Assembly: GCA_016191285.1 (NCBI GenBank)
Contig: JACPPA010000037.1
Location: 1-64,000 of the forward strand
Reading direction: 5' to 3'
Length of the DNA: 64,000 bases
Source: Gammaproteobacteria bacterium
GTDB lineage: Bacteria > Pseudomonadota > Gammaproteobacteria > Ga0077536
Both the position numbers and the translations under genes were made by a program. Below, one piece after another: positions 9,269-18,298 of the stretch. The notes below the pieces were generated by a model, which had not been told where the DNA came from, searched no databases, and saw only the letters and a program-made list of their open reading frames with translations. The first letter of the stretch is position 1. Every line of letters begins with the position of its first letter.

Positions 9269-12118
9269 ATGTCTGCCATGGGTTCAACGCCAAACGCTGA
9301 TTTAGCCGGACTACCGTCGCCCCTGCTCGCCGCCGCGCGTGCACAAATGGCGGGATTTCGAGCGGGCGCGGCGGGCGCAGGGACGACGATCGACGACTTC
9401 CACCTCCTGCAAGTGTTCGTCTGTAGTCCTTTCGTCGCGGAATATGCGGGGCGCGAATCCGGCGCATTTTCGGAAATGCTGCTTAATCAAGCAGCACCAA
9501 CCGCGACGGGGTTCGACGCAGCCTTACTTGCGATCACCGACGAAGCAGAAGCCCGCCGCCTGGCGCGTGCCATTCGAAATCGCGAAATGGTGCGAATCGC
9601 CTGGCGCGATTTGACGGGCAGCGCCGACCTGGATGAGGTGTTGCGGGCATTGTCAGGGCTCGCTGATGCGTTGGTGTGTGCGGCGTTGAACTGGCTGACT
9701 CGCGATCTAGAGCGGCGCTATGGCGCGCCGCGCGACGCTGCCGGTCAAGTCGTCAACCTGTTGGTGTTGGCGATGGGCAAACTGGGTGGAGAAGAGCTTA
9801 ATTTCTCATCCGATATCGATTTGATTTTTCTCTTTCGTGCCGCGGGCGAAACCACTGGCGGGACACGCGCGCTTGCCAATCAAGATTATTTCGATCGTCT
9901 CGGGAAACGTTTAATCGCCTTTTTGAACGATGTGACGGCAGACGGATTCGTCTATCGCGTGGATATGCGACTGCGGCCATTCGGCGAGAGCGGCGCGCCT
10001 AGTTTAAGTTTTGCCGCCCTTGAACATTATTACCAAGTACATGGACGCGACTGGGAACGTTACGCCTTGGTCAAAGGTCGCGTGGTCAACGGCAGTGCAG
10101 CGGATATCAAGGCACTTGAGGCGATTACGCGACCATTCGTTTATCGCCGTTACCTCGACTTTGGCGCCTTGGCCGCCGTGCGCGACATGAAGGCCTTGAT
10201 CAATGCCGAAGTGGCGAAGTTTGGCTTAGAGAACGACCTTAAGCGCGGCCCCGGGGGGATCCGCGAAGTCGAATTCATCGGTCAGATGTTTCAATTAATT
10301 CGCGGCGGTCGCGAACCGCGGCTCAGACAGCGCTCGATCGTCCACATCTTGCACACCTGCGCTGACTTAAATCTCTTGTCGCCAAGCGATAGCGACGCGT
10401 TGATTGCCGCCTACCGTTTTTTGCGCGTGGCCGAACATCGCCTACAACAGGTGCACGATGAACAGACACAGTTGTTGCCGACCACCGCTTTAGAACAATC
10501 ACGCCTTGCTTTTGGGATGGGTTGTACCAACTGGACTGAATTCGCCACACAGCTGAATGCGCATCGCTCTCGGGTTCAAACCACCTTTGCGGCGCTTTTC
10601 GCGTCACTCGAAAGTGCGCCGGATGGCGCGCGACACCAGGTTAAGCAGATCGCGGAAATGGCGAGCGCCGCCGCCAATGACGGCGCTCTTCGACGCGAAC
10701 TCGCCGCGCTCGAGGAACCGCGCTTCGTCGCGCGCCTAAGTAGTGAAGCACGCGATCGACTCGAACGTCTGCTGCCGCTTCTGATCGCTGAATGCAAGCA
10801 ACGACCTCATCCCACGTTGATCCTGCGACGGCTAGGCGAACTAATCCGCGCCATCGCGCGGCGATCAGTTTATCTGGCGTTATTATCGGAAAATCCGGCA
10901 GCCCTGCGCCGGTTGGTCGATCTCTTTGCGGCAAGCAGCTGGATTGCGCGCGAAATTATCGCCACGCCGATTCTGCTTGATGAACTCCTCGATGGTCGCA
11001 ATCTATTCGTGCCACCGGTGCGGTTCGAACTTGTTCGCCAACTCGATGAAGTGGTGGCCGCGACGATCGACGAGGGGCTCGATCAGGTCATGGAAGGGTT
11101 GCGCCTGTACAAGCATCAGCAAGTGCTGCGGGTTGCGGCGAGCGACTTGATGATGAATTTTCCGGTTGCTGACGTCAGCAACCATTTGACCTGGATCGCG
11201 GAAGTTTTGATCGGCCGCGCGCGCGCCCTGGCGTGGCGTGACCTGGTCGCCAAGCACGGTCGCCCGCGTTATCGGCTTAACAAACGAAAGTTAGCCGCGG
11301 GTTTTGCGATTATTGCCTATGGCAAGCTCGGTGGGCTCGAACTCGGGTATGGGTCTGATCTCGATCTGGTGTTCATTCACGATAGCTGCGGTGAGGACCA
11401 GCAGACCGACGGGCCCAAACCGCTCGCCAACGATCTGTTTTTCACTCGGTTGGCGCAGCGAATCATTCATTTATTGGCCACGCGAACCGCAGCCGGTACC
11501 GCCTACGAACTCGACGTGCGGCTGCGTCCAAGTGGCGCGGCGGGTCTGTTGGTAACCACGATTGCGGCGTTCAGCGAGTACCAAGCTCACGCCGCCTGGA
11601 CCTGGGAACACCAAGCGTTGGTCCGCGCCCGCGCATTGGCCGGACAGGCGGAAGTCTCGGCTCGGTTTGAATCCGTGCGACGACAAGTGCTCGGGCAGCC
11701 GCGTGATCCGGCGATCTTGCGCCGCGATATCGGCGCGATGCGCCAGCGCATGCGGCACGAACTTAGCAATTCGGACGCCGCCGTATTTGACCTTAAGCAC
11801 GGGCCAGGCGGTATTACCGATATAGAATTTGTGGTGCAATATGCGGTACTGCGCTGGGCCGGACGTTATCCCGTTTTAACCGGCTATACAGACAACCTCC
11901 GCCTTCTCGATTTGATCGCCGACTTGGGCCTCATTTCTCGCGCGGACTGCGACACTTTACGCGCGGCCTATTTCGTTTATCGCGCTGAATTACACCGTTG
12001 CGCCTTACAGGAGGTCGACGGCCTAGTGGCGGCGACTCGTTACCTCGACGAACGTGCCGCGGTCGTCGGCGTATGGACGCGGGTTATGCAAACTGTTGGT
12101 GAAGGAGAAGAACTATGA
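9269..12118 (+). CDS. glnE: Bifunctional glutamine synthetase adenylyltransferase/adenylyl-removing enzyme
   Basis: Adenylylates and deadenylylates glutamine synthetase under PII control, tuning nitrogen assimilation. The 949-residue length is normal. It has two nucleotidyltransferase domains, each with the GxxS-D-x-D motif: the N-terminal adenylyl-removing one around ELNFSSDIDLIFLF and the C-terminal adenylyltransferase one around LGYGSDLDLVFIHD. Each is followed by a KHGPGGI- or KRGPGGI-type helical segment. Its TGA overlaps the ilvE ATG by 4 bp (ATGA). Glutamine synthetase and glnB are not in the window. Confidence 0.97.
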   Translation: MSAMGSTPNADLAGLPSPLLAAARAQMAGFRAGAAGAGTTIDDFHLLQVFVCSPFVAEYAGRESGAFSEMLLNQAAPTATGFDAALLAITDEAEARRLARAIRNREMVRIAWRDLTGSADLDEVLRALSGLADALVCAALNWLTRDLERRYGAPRDAAGQVVNLLVLAMGKLGGEELNFSSDIDLIFLFRAAGETTGGTRALANQDYFDRLGKRLIAFLNDVTADGFVYRVDMRLRPFGESGAPSLSFAALEHYYQVHGRDWERYALVKGRVVNGSAADIKALEAITRPFVYRRYLDFGALAAVRDMKALINAEVAKFGLENDLKRGPGGIREVEFIGQMFQLIRGGREPRLRQRSIVHILHTCADLNLLSPSDSDALIAAYRFLRVAEHRLQQVHDEQTQLLPTTALEQSRLAFGMGCTNWTEFATQLNAHRSRVQTTFAALFASLESAPDGARHQVKQIAEMASAAANDGALRRELAALEEPRFVARLSSEARDRLERLLPLLIAECKQRPHPTLILRRLGELIRAIARRSVYLALLSENPAALRRLVDLFAASSWIAREIIATPILLDELLDGRNLFVPPVRFELVRQLDEVVAATIDEGLDQVMEGLRLYKHQQVLRVAASDLMMNFPVADVSNHLTWIAEVLIGRARALAWRDLVAKHGRPRYRLNKRKLAAGFAIIAYGKLGGLELGYGSDLDLVFIHDSCGEDQQTDGPKPLANDLFFTRLAQRIIHLLATRTAAGTAYELDVRLRPSGAAGLLVTTIAAFSEYQAHAAWTWEHQALVRARALAGQAEVSARFESVRRQVLGQPRDPAILRRDIGAMRQRMRHELSNSDAAVFDLKHGPGGITDIEFVVQYAVLRWAGRYPVLTGYTDNLRLLDLIADLGLISRADCDTLRAAYFVYRAELHRCALQEVDGLVAATRYLDERAAVVGVWTRVMQTVGEGEEL

Positions 12119-13038
12119 GCTACGCCGATCGTGACGGCGTCATTTGGATGGATGGCAAGCTTACGCCGTGGCGCGAGGCCAATGTTCATGTGTTGACCCA
12201 TTCGCTGCATTACGCGACCGGCGCGTTCGAAGGCATTCGTGCTTATCAAACGCCACGGGGCACGGCGATTTTTCGCTTGGACGAACACATCGACCGGCTG
12301 TTTGATACGACGCATATCCTAGGCATGAAGATGCCGTTCGATAAGCCGACCGTGCGTCAAGCCTGCATCGATTGCGTGCGCGAAAATAAACTCGATGCCG
12401 CCTACCTTCGCCCGTTGGCTTATTACGGCTCCGAAGGCATGGGCTTGCACGCATCGAATTTGTCGGTGCATGTGGCGGTGGCGGCGTGGTTTTGGGGCGC
12501 GTACCTGGGTGGTGAGGCGTTGGAGAAGGGGATTCGAATCAAGACTTCGTCCTTTACTCGCAACCACGTCAACAGCGTGCTGTCGAAGGCCAAGGCGACG
12601 GGCAATTACATCAATTCGATCCTGGCTCTGCAGGAAGTCGCGCGTGATGGTTATGACGAAGCGCTACTGCTCGATCACGAAGGCATGGTCGCAGAAGGCA
12701 GCGGTGAGAATATTTTCATCGTACGAAAAGGCGTGCTGTACACACCGGATCCGGTCTGCGCGTTGGAAGGCATTACCCGCGACACGGTGATGGGGCTGGC
12801 CGCCGAGGAAGGCATCAAGGTTCTCGAGAAGCGCATCACGCGCGATGAATTTTACATTGCCGACGAAGCGTTTTTCACGGGCACCGCCGCCGAAGTCACG
12901 CCCATTCGCGAGCTGGACAATCGCGTTATCGGCAGTGGGCGGCCGGGCCCGATCACGCAACGCCTGCAGCGCGCGTACCTCGATACTGTGCAGGGCAAGC
13001 GCCCATGTCCTAGTGCATGGCTCGCCCTTTGCCGTTAG
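12115..13038 (+). CDS. ilvE: Branched-chain amino acid aminotransferase
   Basis: Performs the last step of leucine, isoleucine and valine synthesis. The 307-residue fold-type IV PLP enzyme begins with the family-typical YADRDGVIWMDGKLTPWREA and the HSLHYATGAFEGIRAY segment. The catalytic lysine lies in SKAKATGNYINS and is followed by the EGSGENIF motif. It is preceded by a strong ribosome-binding site (AAGGAG, 12103-12108) inside glnE and overlaps glnE by 4 bp. Confidence 0.97.
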   Translation: MSYADRDGVIWMDGKLTPWREANVHVLTHSLHYATGAFEGIRAYQTPRGTAIFRLDEHIDRLFDTTHILGMKMPFDKPTVRQACIDCVRENKLDAAYLRPLAYYGSEGMGLHASNLSVHVAVAAWFWGAYLGGEALEKGIRIKTSSFTRNHVNSVLSKAKATGNYINSILALQEVARDGYDEALLLDHEGMVAEGSGENIFIVRKGVLYTPDPVCALEGITRDTVMGLAAEEGIKVLEKRITRDEFYIADEAFFTGTAAEVTPIRELDNRVIGSGRPGPITQRLQRAYLDTVQGKRPCPSAWLALCR

Positions 13039-13057
13039 CGAGCGCGCGGCAGATCGG

Positions 13058-13987
13058 GTGAGCACGCGCCTCGTGGTGTGGCGCTGGTGTGACGGCAAGG
13101 CCGGACACGAGCGGCAGACGGCGGGCTTGTTAAAACACTTAGGCGACTTGCGCGAGTTGAGCGTACACGAGCTCGCGGCGAATACGCTTCGATTCCCGCT
13201 GTGGCATTGGCTGCGAAACGACTTCGCGCCGCTACGCCCGCTGCCTAAACCCGATTTGTTGGTCGGCGCCGGACGCGCTTGCCAGTGGCCGATGCTGGCC
13301 GCGCAACGCGCGGCCGGCGGACGCACGCTGTATTGCATGAAGCCGTACCTTCCCACCTGGGCCTTCGATCTTTGCTTGGTGCCGCGCCACGACGGCGCCG
13401 AACTTTCGCCTCATGTGGAGCCGACGCAGGGGGTTTTGAACGATGTATCGCCACGCGATCCTATCTCCGGACAACAAACGCTGATCTTGATCGGTGGGCC
13501 GTCGCGTCACCACACCTGGGATGAAGCGGCACTCCTGCGCCAAGTCGCTTCGATCGTTTTTGGTAGTAATACGCGCGCGATGGTGATTATGGATTCGCGC
13601 CGGACTCCCGCCTCCACGTCGGCACGGTTAGCGGAATTCGTACAACGCGGCGTCGAATTCCACGCTCATCACACGACGTCCCCAACTTGGATATTGGACA
13701 AGCTACACACGGCGCGCGAGGCGTGGGTAACCGCGGATAGTGTGTCGATGTTAAGCGAAGCGCTAACCGCGGGGTTGGCCGTCGGGCTTATTGACGTGCC
13801 AGCGCGGCGTGCCGATCGCATCACGCGATTGGCAGCTCAGCTAATCACCGATGGCGACGTGATATCGCTGAGTGCGTGGTTGCAGGGACAGCCGCTCAAA
13901 CCCCGCCCGCAACCGCTGGCCGAAGCGCGACGCTGCGCGGCGCTGGTGGCCGCGCGATGGTTTCCACAGCGCGGGCGTAGCGCTTAG
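13058..13987 (+). CDS. ELM1/GtrOC1-like family protein
   Basis: A protein of about 309 residues from the GTG at 13058 (VSTRLVVWRWCDGKAGHERQ). An in-frame GTG at 13013 is an alternative. It resembles the bacterial members of the mitochondrial-fission ELM1 family (PF06258), which look like nucleotide-sugar-dependent glycosyltransferases and often sit in lipopolysaccharide loci. Visible features are the N-terminal DGKAGHERQT loop, LLVGAGR, LILIGGPSRHH and the late TADSVSMLSEALT motif that recalls the GT-B donor site. It starts the glycosyltransferase group downstream of ilvE. The biochemical role is not established. Confidence 0.75.
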   Translation: MSTRLVVWRWCDGKAGHERQTAGLLKHLGDLRELSVHELAANTLRFPLWHWLRNDFAPLRPLPKPDLLVGAGRACQWPMLAAQRAAGGRTLYCMKPYLPTWAFDLCLVPRHDGAELSPHVEPTQGVLNDVSPRDPISGQQTLILIGGPSRHHTWDEAALLRQVASIVFGSNTRAMVIMDSRRTPASTSARLAEFVQRGVEFHAHHTTSPTWILDKLHTAREAWVTADSVSMLSEALTAGLAVGLIDVPARRADRITRLAAQLITDGDVISLSAWLQGQPLKPRPQPLAEARRCAALVAARWFPQRGRSA

Positions 13988-13991
13988 CACC

Positions 13992-15113
13992 ATGGCACTA
14001 ACCGTCGTTCAATTATTGCCGGAAATGGAAGTCGGCGGGGTCGAACAAGGCACGATCGAAATTGCACAGGCGCTGGTCGCGCACGGCCACCGGGCACTGG
14101 TGGTATCCGCTGGCGGCCGATTGGTCAGCCGTTTGGAGGCCATTGGCGCTGAACACGTACTCTTGCCGATCGGCCGTAAGCGCGTTTCAACACTATTTCT
14201 GGTTCGTAAGCTGCGCGAGTTATTGCTGGCTGAAAACGTCGACCTGGTGCATGCCCGCTCGCGCCTGCCGGCTTGGATCGGGCATTTGGCGCTGAAGAAA
14301 ATCGAGGCGATGCGCCGACCGCATTGGGTGACCACGGTGCATGGGCCTTACACCGTGAATCGGTATAGTCAGATCATGGTCAGTGGCGCGCGCGTGATCG
14401 CGATTTCGGAGTTTATTCGCGACTATATTTTTGAATCTTATCCCGATACTCCACGCCATCGCGTGGAGGTTATTCCGCGCGGAGTGGATGACGCGATCTA
14501 TTCGCCACGATTCGCGCCGGCCGCTGACTGGCGGAGGCAATGGGACCGCGAACACCCAGCGTTGCATGGGCAGCGCTTACTCTGTTTGCCGGCACGGCTA
14601 ACACGCTGGAAAGGACAGCAGGATTTTATCCAGCTCATCGCACGCCTGGTTGCCGACAAACTACCGGTGCACGGATTGATCGTTGGCGGACCACATCCCG
14701 CCAAACGTGAATTCGCCGACGAGTTAAAACAACTGGTGCGTCAACTCGATCTAGAACGCGCGATAACCTTTATGGGTCAACGCGCCGATCTGCGCGAGAT
14801 CTTGTGTCTGTGCGATTGCGTGTTCTCACTGACGGGTAAACCCGAAGCGTTTGGCCGAACCACGCTCGAGGCGTTAAGTCTCGGCCGGCCGGTAATCGGC
14901 TACGACCACGGCGGGACTGGCGAAATATTGCGTCAGGTATTTCCGCGCGGGCTAGTGCCAAATGGGAATGTCGCGCTCGCAGCGGAACGCTGCCGAGAGT
15001 TTCTGGCTCAACCGCCGCGCGTACCTGCGACGCACCCCTATCAGCTCGCGCGAATGCAAGCCGCGACGATCAACCTCTATGAGACGCTAGTCTCCGCTCC
15101 GCGCCCGACGTGA
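13992..15113 (+). CDS. Glycosyltransferase family 4 protein
   Basis: A GT-B fold transferase of 373 residues from the ATG at 13992 (MALTVVQLLPEMEVGGVEQG). The N-terminal GGVEQGTIEIA loop and the C-terminal FGRTTLEALSLGRPVIGYDHGGTGEI donor-binding (E-x7-E) motif are both present. It likely adds a hexose to lipopolysaccharide core or a related glycan. It starts 4 bases after the ELM1-like gene, and its stop overlaps the next gene (GTGA), so the group reads as one operon. Confidence 0.88.
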   Translation: MALTVVQLLPEMEVGGVEQGTIEIAQALVAHGHRALVVSAGGRLVSRLEAIGAEHVLLPIGRKRVSTLFLVRKLRELLLAENVDLVHARSRLPAWIGHLALKKIEAMRRPHWVTTVHGPYTVNRYSQIMVSGARVIAISEFIRDYIFESYPDTPRHRVEVIPRGVDDAIYSPRFAPAADWRRQWDREHPALHGQRLLCLPARLTRWKGQQDFIQLIARLVADKLPVHGLIVGGPHPAKREFADELKQLVRQLDLERAITFMGQRADLREILCLCDCVFSLTGKPEAFGRTTLEALSLGRPVIGYDHGGTGEILRQVFPRGLVPNGNVALAAERCREFLAQPPRVPATHPYQLARMQAATINLYETLVSAPRPT

Positions 15114-16027
15114 AGCGCATTCTGGTAATCAAACTTGGCGCACTCGGGGATTTCTTCATGACCCAACAAGCTTTCCGGGCGATTCGCTTGCACCATGTTG
15201 CCGACCATATAACGCTGATGACGATACCGAATCTGGTCGAGCTCGCCACCTCAAGCGGTGTATTCGATGCGGTAATCGTGGATCGGCGCGCACGGTCGCT
15301 GCTTGGTTATTGGCAGATTGCGCAGGGCTTACGCCGCGCGCATTTTGATTTTGTGTATGACCTGCAAGGGAACCGGCGCACGGCTTGGTACTGGCGATTA
15401 TTGTGGCCAAACCGTCCGTGTTGGTCGGGTCCGGTCGCTGGCTGCTCGCATCCGCGACCGCCACGACCCGCGAACCAATCGCGGACAGAATGGCTACGCG
15501 TGCAACTCCAGGCTTTAGGCGTGAAAGTCCCTTCGACCCTCGATGTCGCGTGGCTTAAGGCGGATATTTCCAAGTGGAAATTGCCGATGCGCATGGCATT
15601 ACTAGTTGCCGGTGGTTCGGCCCACCGCCCGGGGAAACGCTGGCCGGTCGCTCATTACGCGCGCGTCGCTGAAATGCTGGTGGCGCGCGGGATAACCCCC
15701 GTGTTGATCGGAACGACCATTGATGCCGTCGTGACACGGGAAATTCAGACGCGCGTACCGGCGACATTGGATCTATCTGACCAGACCTCGGTGGCGGCAC
15801 TTGCGAGCCTGGCGCGCATGGCCTGCGGTGCGCTCGGTAACGACACCGGCCCCATGCATGTGGTGGCCGCCACCGGTTGCCCTAGCGTGGTGCTGTTTTC
15901 CAACGAGTCTGATCCGCATTTTGTCGCGCCCACGGGCCCGTGTGTGGAATGGCTACAGCGCGGCAGCTTGAGCGCCTTGGGCCCGGACGAAGTTATGCAG
16001 GTTATTGATCGGTGTTGGCGGTGGTAG
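15110..16027 (+). CDS. Glycosyltransferase family 9 (heptosyltransferase-like)
   Basis: A 305-residue GT9 protein starting at a GTG that overlaps the previous stop by 4 bp. The N-terminus MKRILVIKLGALGDFFMTQQ and the C-terminal GNDTGPMHVVAATGCPSVVLF are the hallmarks of ADP-heptose:LPS heptosyltransferases. It probably adds a heptose or similar sugar to the inner core. Whether it is WaaC-, WaaF- or WaaQ-like cannot be settled from the sequence alone. It is embedded between two GT4 genes. Confidence 0.87.
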   Translation: MKRILVIKLGALGDFFMTQQAFRAIRLHHVADHITLMTIPNLVELATSSGVFDAVIVDRRARSLLGYWQIAQGLRRAHFDFVYDLQGNRRTAWYWRLLWPNRPCWSGPVAGCSHPRPPRPANQSRTEWLRVQLQALGVKVPSTLDVAWLKADISKWKLPMRMALLVAGGSAHRPGKRWPVAHYARVAEMLVARGITPVLIGTTIDAVVTREIQTRVPATLDLSDQTSVAALASLARMACGALGNDTGPMHVVAATGCPSVVLFSNESDPHFVAPTGPCVEWLQRGSLSALGPDEVMQVIDRCWRW

Positions 16028-16044
16028 TGGGTGCGGGATCACCG

Positions 16045-17163
16045 ATGATTTTGATCACCAGCCAAAACTTTCCACCCGACCTCGGTGGGATCCAAACCCT
16101 GATGGGCGGGCTCGCCGCGAGTTTAGCGGCGGCTGGTGAGCGAGTCGCGGTGTATGCGGATCGGCTGCGAGCTAACGGCGCGAATGATTTTCACCCGCCC
16201 TACGCCCTGGAACGCTTTGGCGGGATCCGCCCGTGGCGACGGCGGGTTAAAGCTCGAGCGATTGCAAAGGCTTGTCGCAAGCATCCAGTCCGGGGGGTGT
16301 TCGCGGATTCGTGGAAGAGCGTCGAACTTCTCCCAGCGCTTCCGGTGCCCATCGCCGTACTCGCCCATGGCATGGAGTTCCCGCTCCACCCTTCGCCGCG
16401 TAAACGGCAACGGATTTGTCGGGCGCTTAGTCGCGCACACTGTGTAATCGTCAATTCGTCGTTTACGGCGGAACGGGTAAGGGCTTACTTGGCGAACGAT
16501 GCGCGGCAACTACACGTGATTCATCCGCCGATCGATCCGCAACCTGCGCCGTCGGCGACGGCGTTGGCAGATGCTCAGCGGTTATGCGCGGGTCGATCGC
16601 CCGTACTCATTACACTGGCGCGGCTCGAACCTCGCAAGGGAATCGACCGGGTTTTACGCGCCATGCCGGCGGTGCTGGCTGCGCACCCGGGTGTGCTGTA
16701 CATCATCGCTGGGGTTGGTGCCGATAAGCTGCGTCTCCACGCGATCGCCGACGCACTTGGCGTCCAGCACTGTGTGCGATTCACTGGCGCCGTCGAGAGT
16801 GACACCAAGGCCGCGCTGTTTTCAGTCGCCGATCTCTTTGTGATGCCGGCACGGCGTGAAGGTAATTCCGTCGAAGGATTCGGCATTGTTTATCTGGAAG
16901 CGGCGTGGTACGGCGTGCCGGCGATTGCGGGAAGCGATGGCGGTGCGACAGACGCGGTTCTCGACGGCGACACCGGGATCTTGTGCGACGCGATCAGCGA
17001 CGCCGATGTGGCGCGTCAAATTTTGTTGGTGCTGGGTGACCCTACGCTCCGCCACCGTCTGGGCGCGGCAGCCGCGCGACGCGCCGTCGAGCAGCAATGG
17101 GCAAATTGTTTGCCCCTGTATTTAGCCGCGCTATTCGAATCAAATCGAGGGACAAAGTCATGA
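16045..17163 (+). CDS. Glycosyltransferase family 4 protein
   Basis: A 372-residue GT-B fold transferase from the ATG at 16045 (MILITSQNFPPDLGGIQTLM). A GTG at 16012, inside the previous gene, is in frame but less likely. The GGIQTLM acceptor loop, the LARLEPRKGIDRVL segment that opens the C-terminal domain, and EGFGIVYLEAAWYGVPAIAG (E-x7-E) are visible. It overlaps the following DsbA-family gene by 4 bp (ATGA). It is likely part of the same lipopolysaccharide or glycan operon. Confidence 0.87.
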   Translation: MILITSQNFPPDLGGIQTLMGGLAASLAAAGERVAVYADRLRANGANDFHPPYALERFGGIRPWRRRVKARAIAKACRKHPVRGVFADSWKSVELLPALPVPIAVLAHGMEFPLHPSPRKRQRICRALSRAHCVIVNSSFTAERVRAYLANDARQLHVIHPPIDPQPAPSATALADAQRLCAGRSPVLITLARLEPRKGIDRVLRAMPAVLAAHPGVLYIIAGVGADKLRLHAIADALGVQHCVRFTGAVESDTKAALFSVADLFVMPARREGNSVEGFGIVYLEAAWYGVPAIAGSDGGATDAVLDGDTGILCDAISDADVARQILLVLGDPTLRHRLGAAAARRAVEQQWANCLPLYLAALFESNRGTKS

Positions 17164-17774
17164 CGGCGCGCGTAATTCACTACTTCGACTACAAGAGCCC
17201 GTACGCTTATCTGGCGCAAGAAGCGACCTACGCGCTCGAAAGCGAGTTCGGACTACCGGTTACACGTATTCCGTACACGCTCGATATTCCGAGTTTTCTC
17301 GGCACCGCGAAACTCGATAGCGAAGGCAACGACATGCTCGGTACACGAAACGCACATCATTGGCGACGCGTGCGCTACAGCTACATGGATTGTCGTCGCG
17401 AAGCCAATCGCCGTGGGCTTACGATCCGCGGTCCGCGGAAAATCTGGGATAGTTCGTTGGCCCACCTGGGGTTCCTCTATGCGCAGGCAACGGGTGACGC
17501 ACGACGCTACCATGACTTGATTTACGAACGATTTTGGCGGCGCGAACTTGATATCGAAGCGGTTGAGGTGATCATCGGCGTACTAATCGAATCGGGAATA
17601 GACGCGCGTGATTTCACGCACTATGTCACCGAGACAGGGAATCATACCCTAGTTGAACTTCAACACGCGGCGGAAACCGCCGGTGTCTTTGGCGTGCCGA
17701 GTTGGCACGTCGAGGGTGAATTGTTTTGGGGTTCCGAACGACTCGATCGTATTCGTGAAAAACTGCGCGGCTAG
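17160..17774 (+). CDS. DsbA-fold oxidoreductase (2-hydroxychromene-2-carboxylate isomerase-like)
   Basis: A 204-residue thioredoxin-fold protein with a helical insert, from the ATG at 17160 (MTARVIHYFDYKSPYAYLAQ). The FDYKSPYAYL start and the late GVFGVPSWHVEGELFWGSERLD cis-Pro segment match HCCA isomerase/DsbA-family proteins (PF01323). The CxxC redox motif is replaced by SPY, as in the glutathione-dependent isomerases, so it is probably not a disulfide oxidant. The substrate is unknown. It is the last gene of the glycosyltransferase operon, apparently a passenger. Confidence 0.8.
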   Translation: MTARVIHYFDYKSPYAYLAQEATYALESEFGLPVTRIPYTLDIPSFLGTAKLDSEGNDMLGTRNAHHWRRVRYSYMDCRREANRRGLTIRGPRKIWDSSLAHLGFLYAQATGDARRYHDLIYERFWRRELDIEAVEVIIGVLIESGIDARDFTHYVTETGNHTLVELQHAAETAGVFGVPSWHVEGELFWGSERLDRIREKLRG

Positions 17775-17785
17775 GGTGGTAGTCG

Positions 17786-17956
17786 TTAGCGCTGGGCGCC
17801 ACGAATTCGGCAACTAAAGCTCACCGCGCGCACGAATTTAACATTGACGTTTTCGGCCCCAGGAATCGCTTTACGCGCAAGGGCCGCTGTTTCGGCGTGC
17901 ACCATCACGGCGGCCGTCACTCCGTCTAATTCGTAGGTGACGACGTATTCGTTCAT
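17786..17956 (-). CDS. Small protein of unknown function, 56 residues
   Basis: A short frame from the ATG at 17956 to the TAA at 17788-17786. It starts MNEYVVTYELDGVTAAVMVH, continues with an ALARKAIPGAENVNV segment and has a basic C-terminus. The pattern suggests a small alternating-strand fold with one helix. Its ATG overlaps the stop of the 75-residue gene upstream (ATGA), so the two are very likely translated together. I do not recognise a family. Confidence 0.6.
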   Translation of the reverse strand: MNEYVVTYELDGVTAAVMVHAETAALARKAIPGAENVNVKFVRAVSFSCRIRGAQR

Positions 17957-18180
17957 CCGCCTGGAATACCCGTTACATTAACTTGCGAGTAAAACACTTT
18001 TTGATGATAGATCTTGGCGAGCAGTTGGTTAATTTCTTTAGCACGTTCGGTGTTGGCGGGTGTTGAAGGACCGTGGGTTAGCGTCTTCTTCGCGCAGCGC
18101 GAAAGTTCGCTCCGCAGCGCGGTTTCTATCAAGTCAATGTCGCGTAAATGCAGCGCAAATTGTTTGCGATATTTAGTCAT
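17953..18180 (-). CDS. Small helical protein of unknown function, 75 residues
   Basis: Begins MTKYRKQFALHLRDIDLIET and is mostly charged helix, with a segment ERAKEINQLLAKIYHQKVFY that could form a second amphipathic helix. There is no signal peptide or membrane segment. It overlaps the 56-residue gene by 4 bp, forming a two-gene unit between the glycosyltransferase operon and a minus-strand GT9 gene. Coupling of two small genes recalls toxin-antitoxin pairs, but no known toxin or antitoxin motif is visible, so I make no such call. Confidence 0.6.
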   Translation of the reverse strand: MTKYRKQFALHLRDIDLIETALRSELSRCAKKTLTHGPSTPANTERAKEINQLLAKIYHQKVFYSQVNVTGIPGG

Positions 18181-18298
18181 GGCCTGTTCCTAGAAACGGT
18201 GGTTAACCTAGCATCTCGTTAAACCGTCGAGCGTGATAATAACCCGCGATCAACGCGTCTGTCTGCGATGAAAATTCCTTTCGGACATGCCCACGTTA

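Noticed and set aside
12845-13057. ATG start for the ELM1-like gene inside ilvE
   Set aside because: It would overlap ilvE by almost 200 bases with non-family residues; a GTG just after ilvE fits better.
17786-18180. Toxin-antitoxin pair
   Set aside because: Size and coupling suggested it, but neither protein shows a known toxin or antitoxin motif, so it is reported only as a small gene pair.
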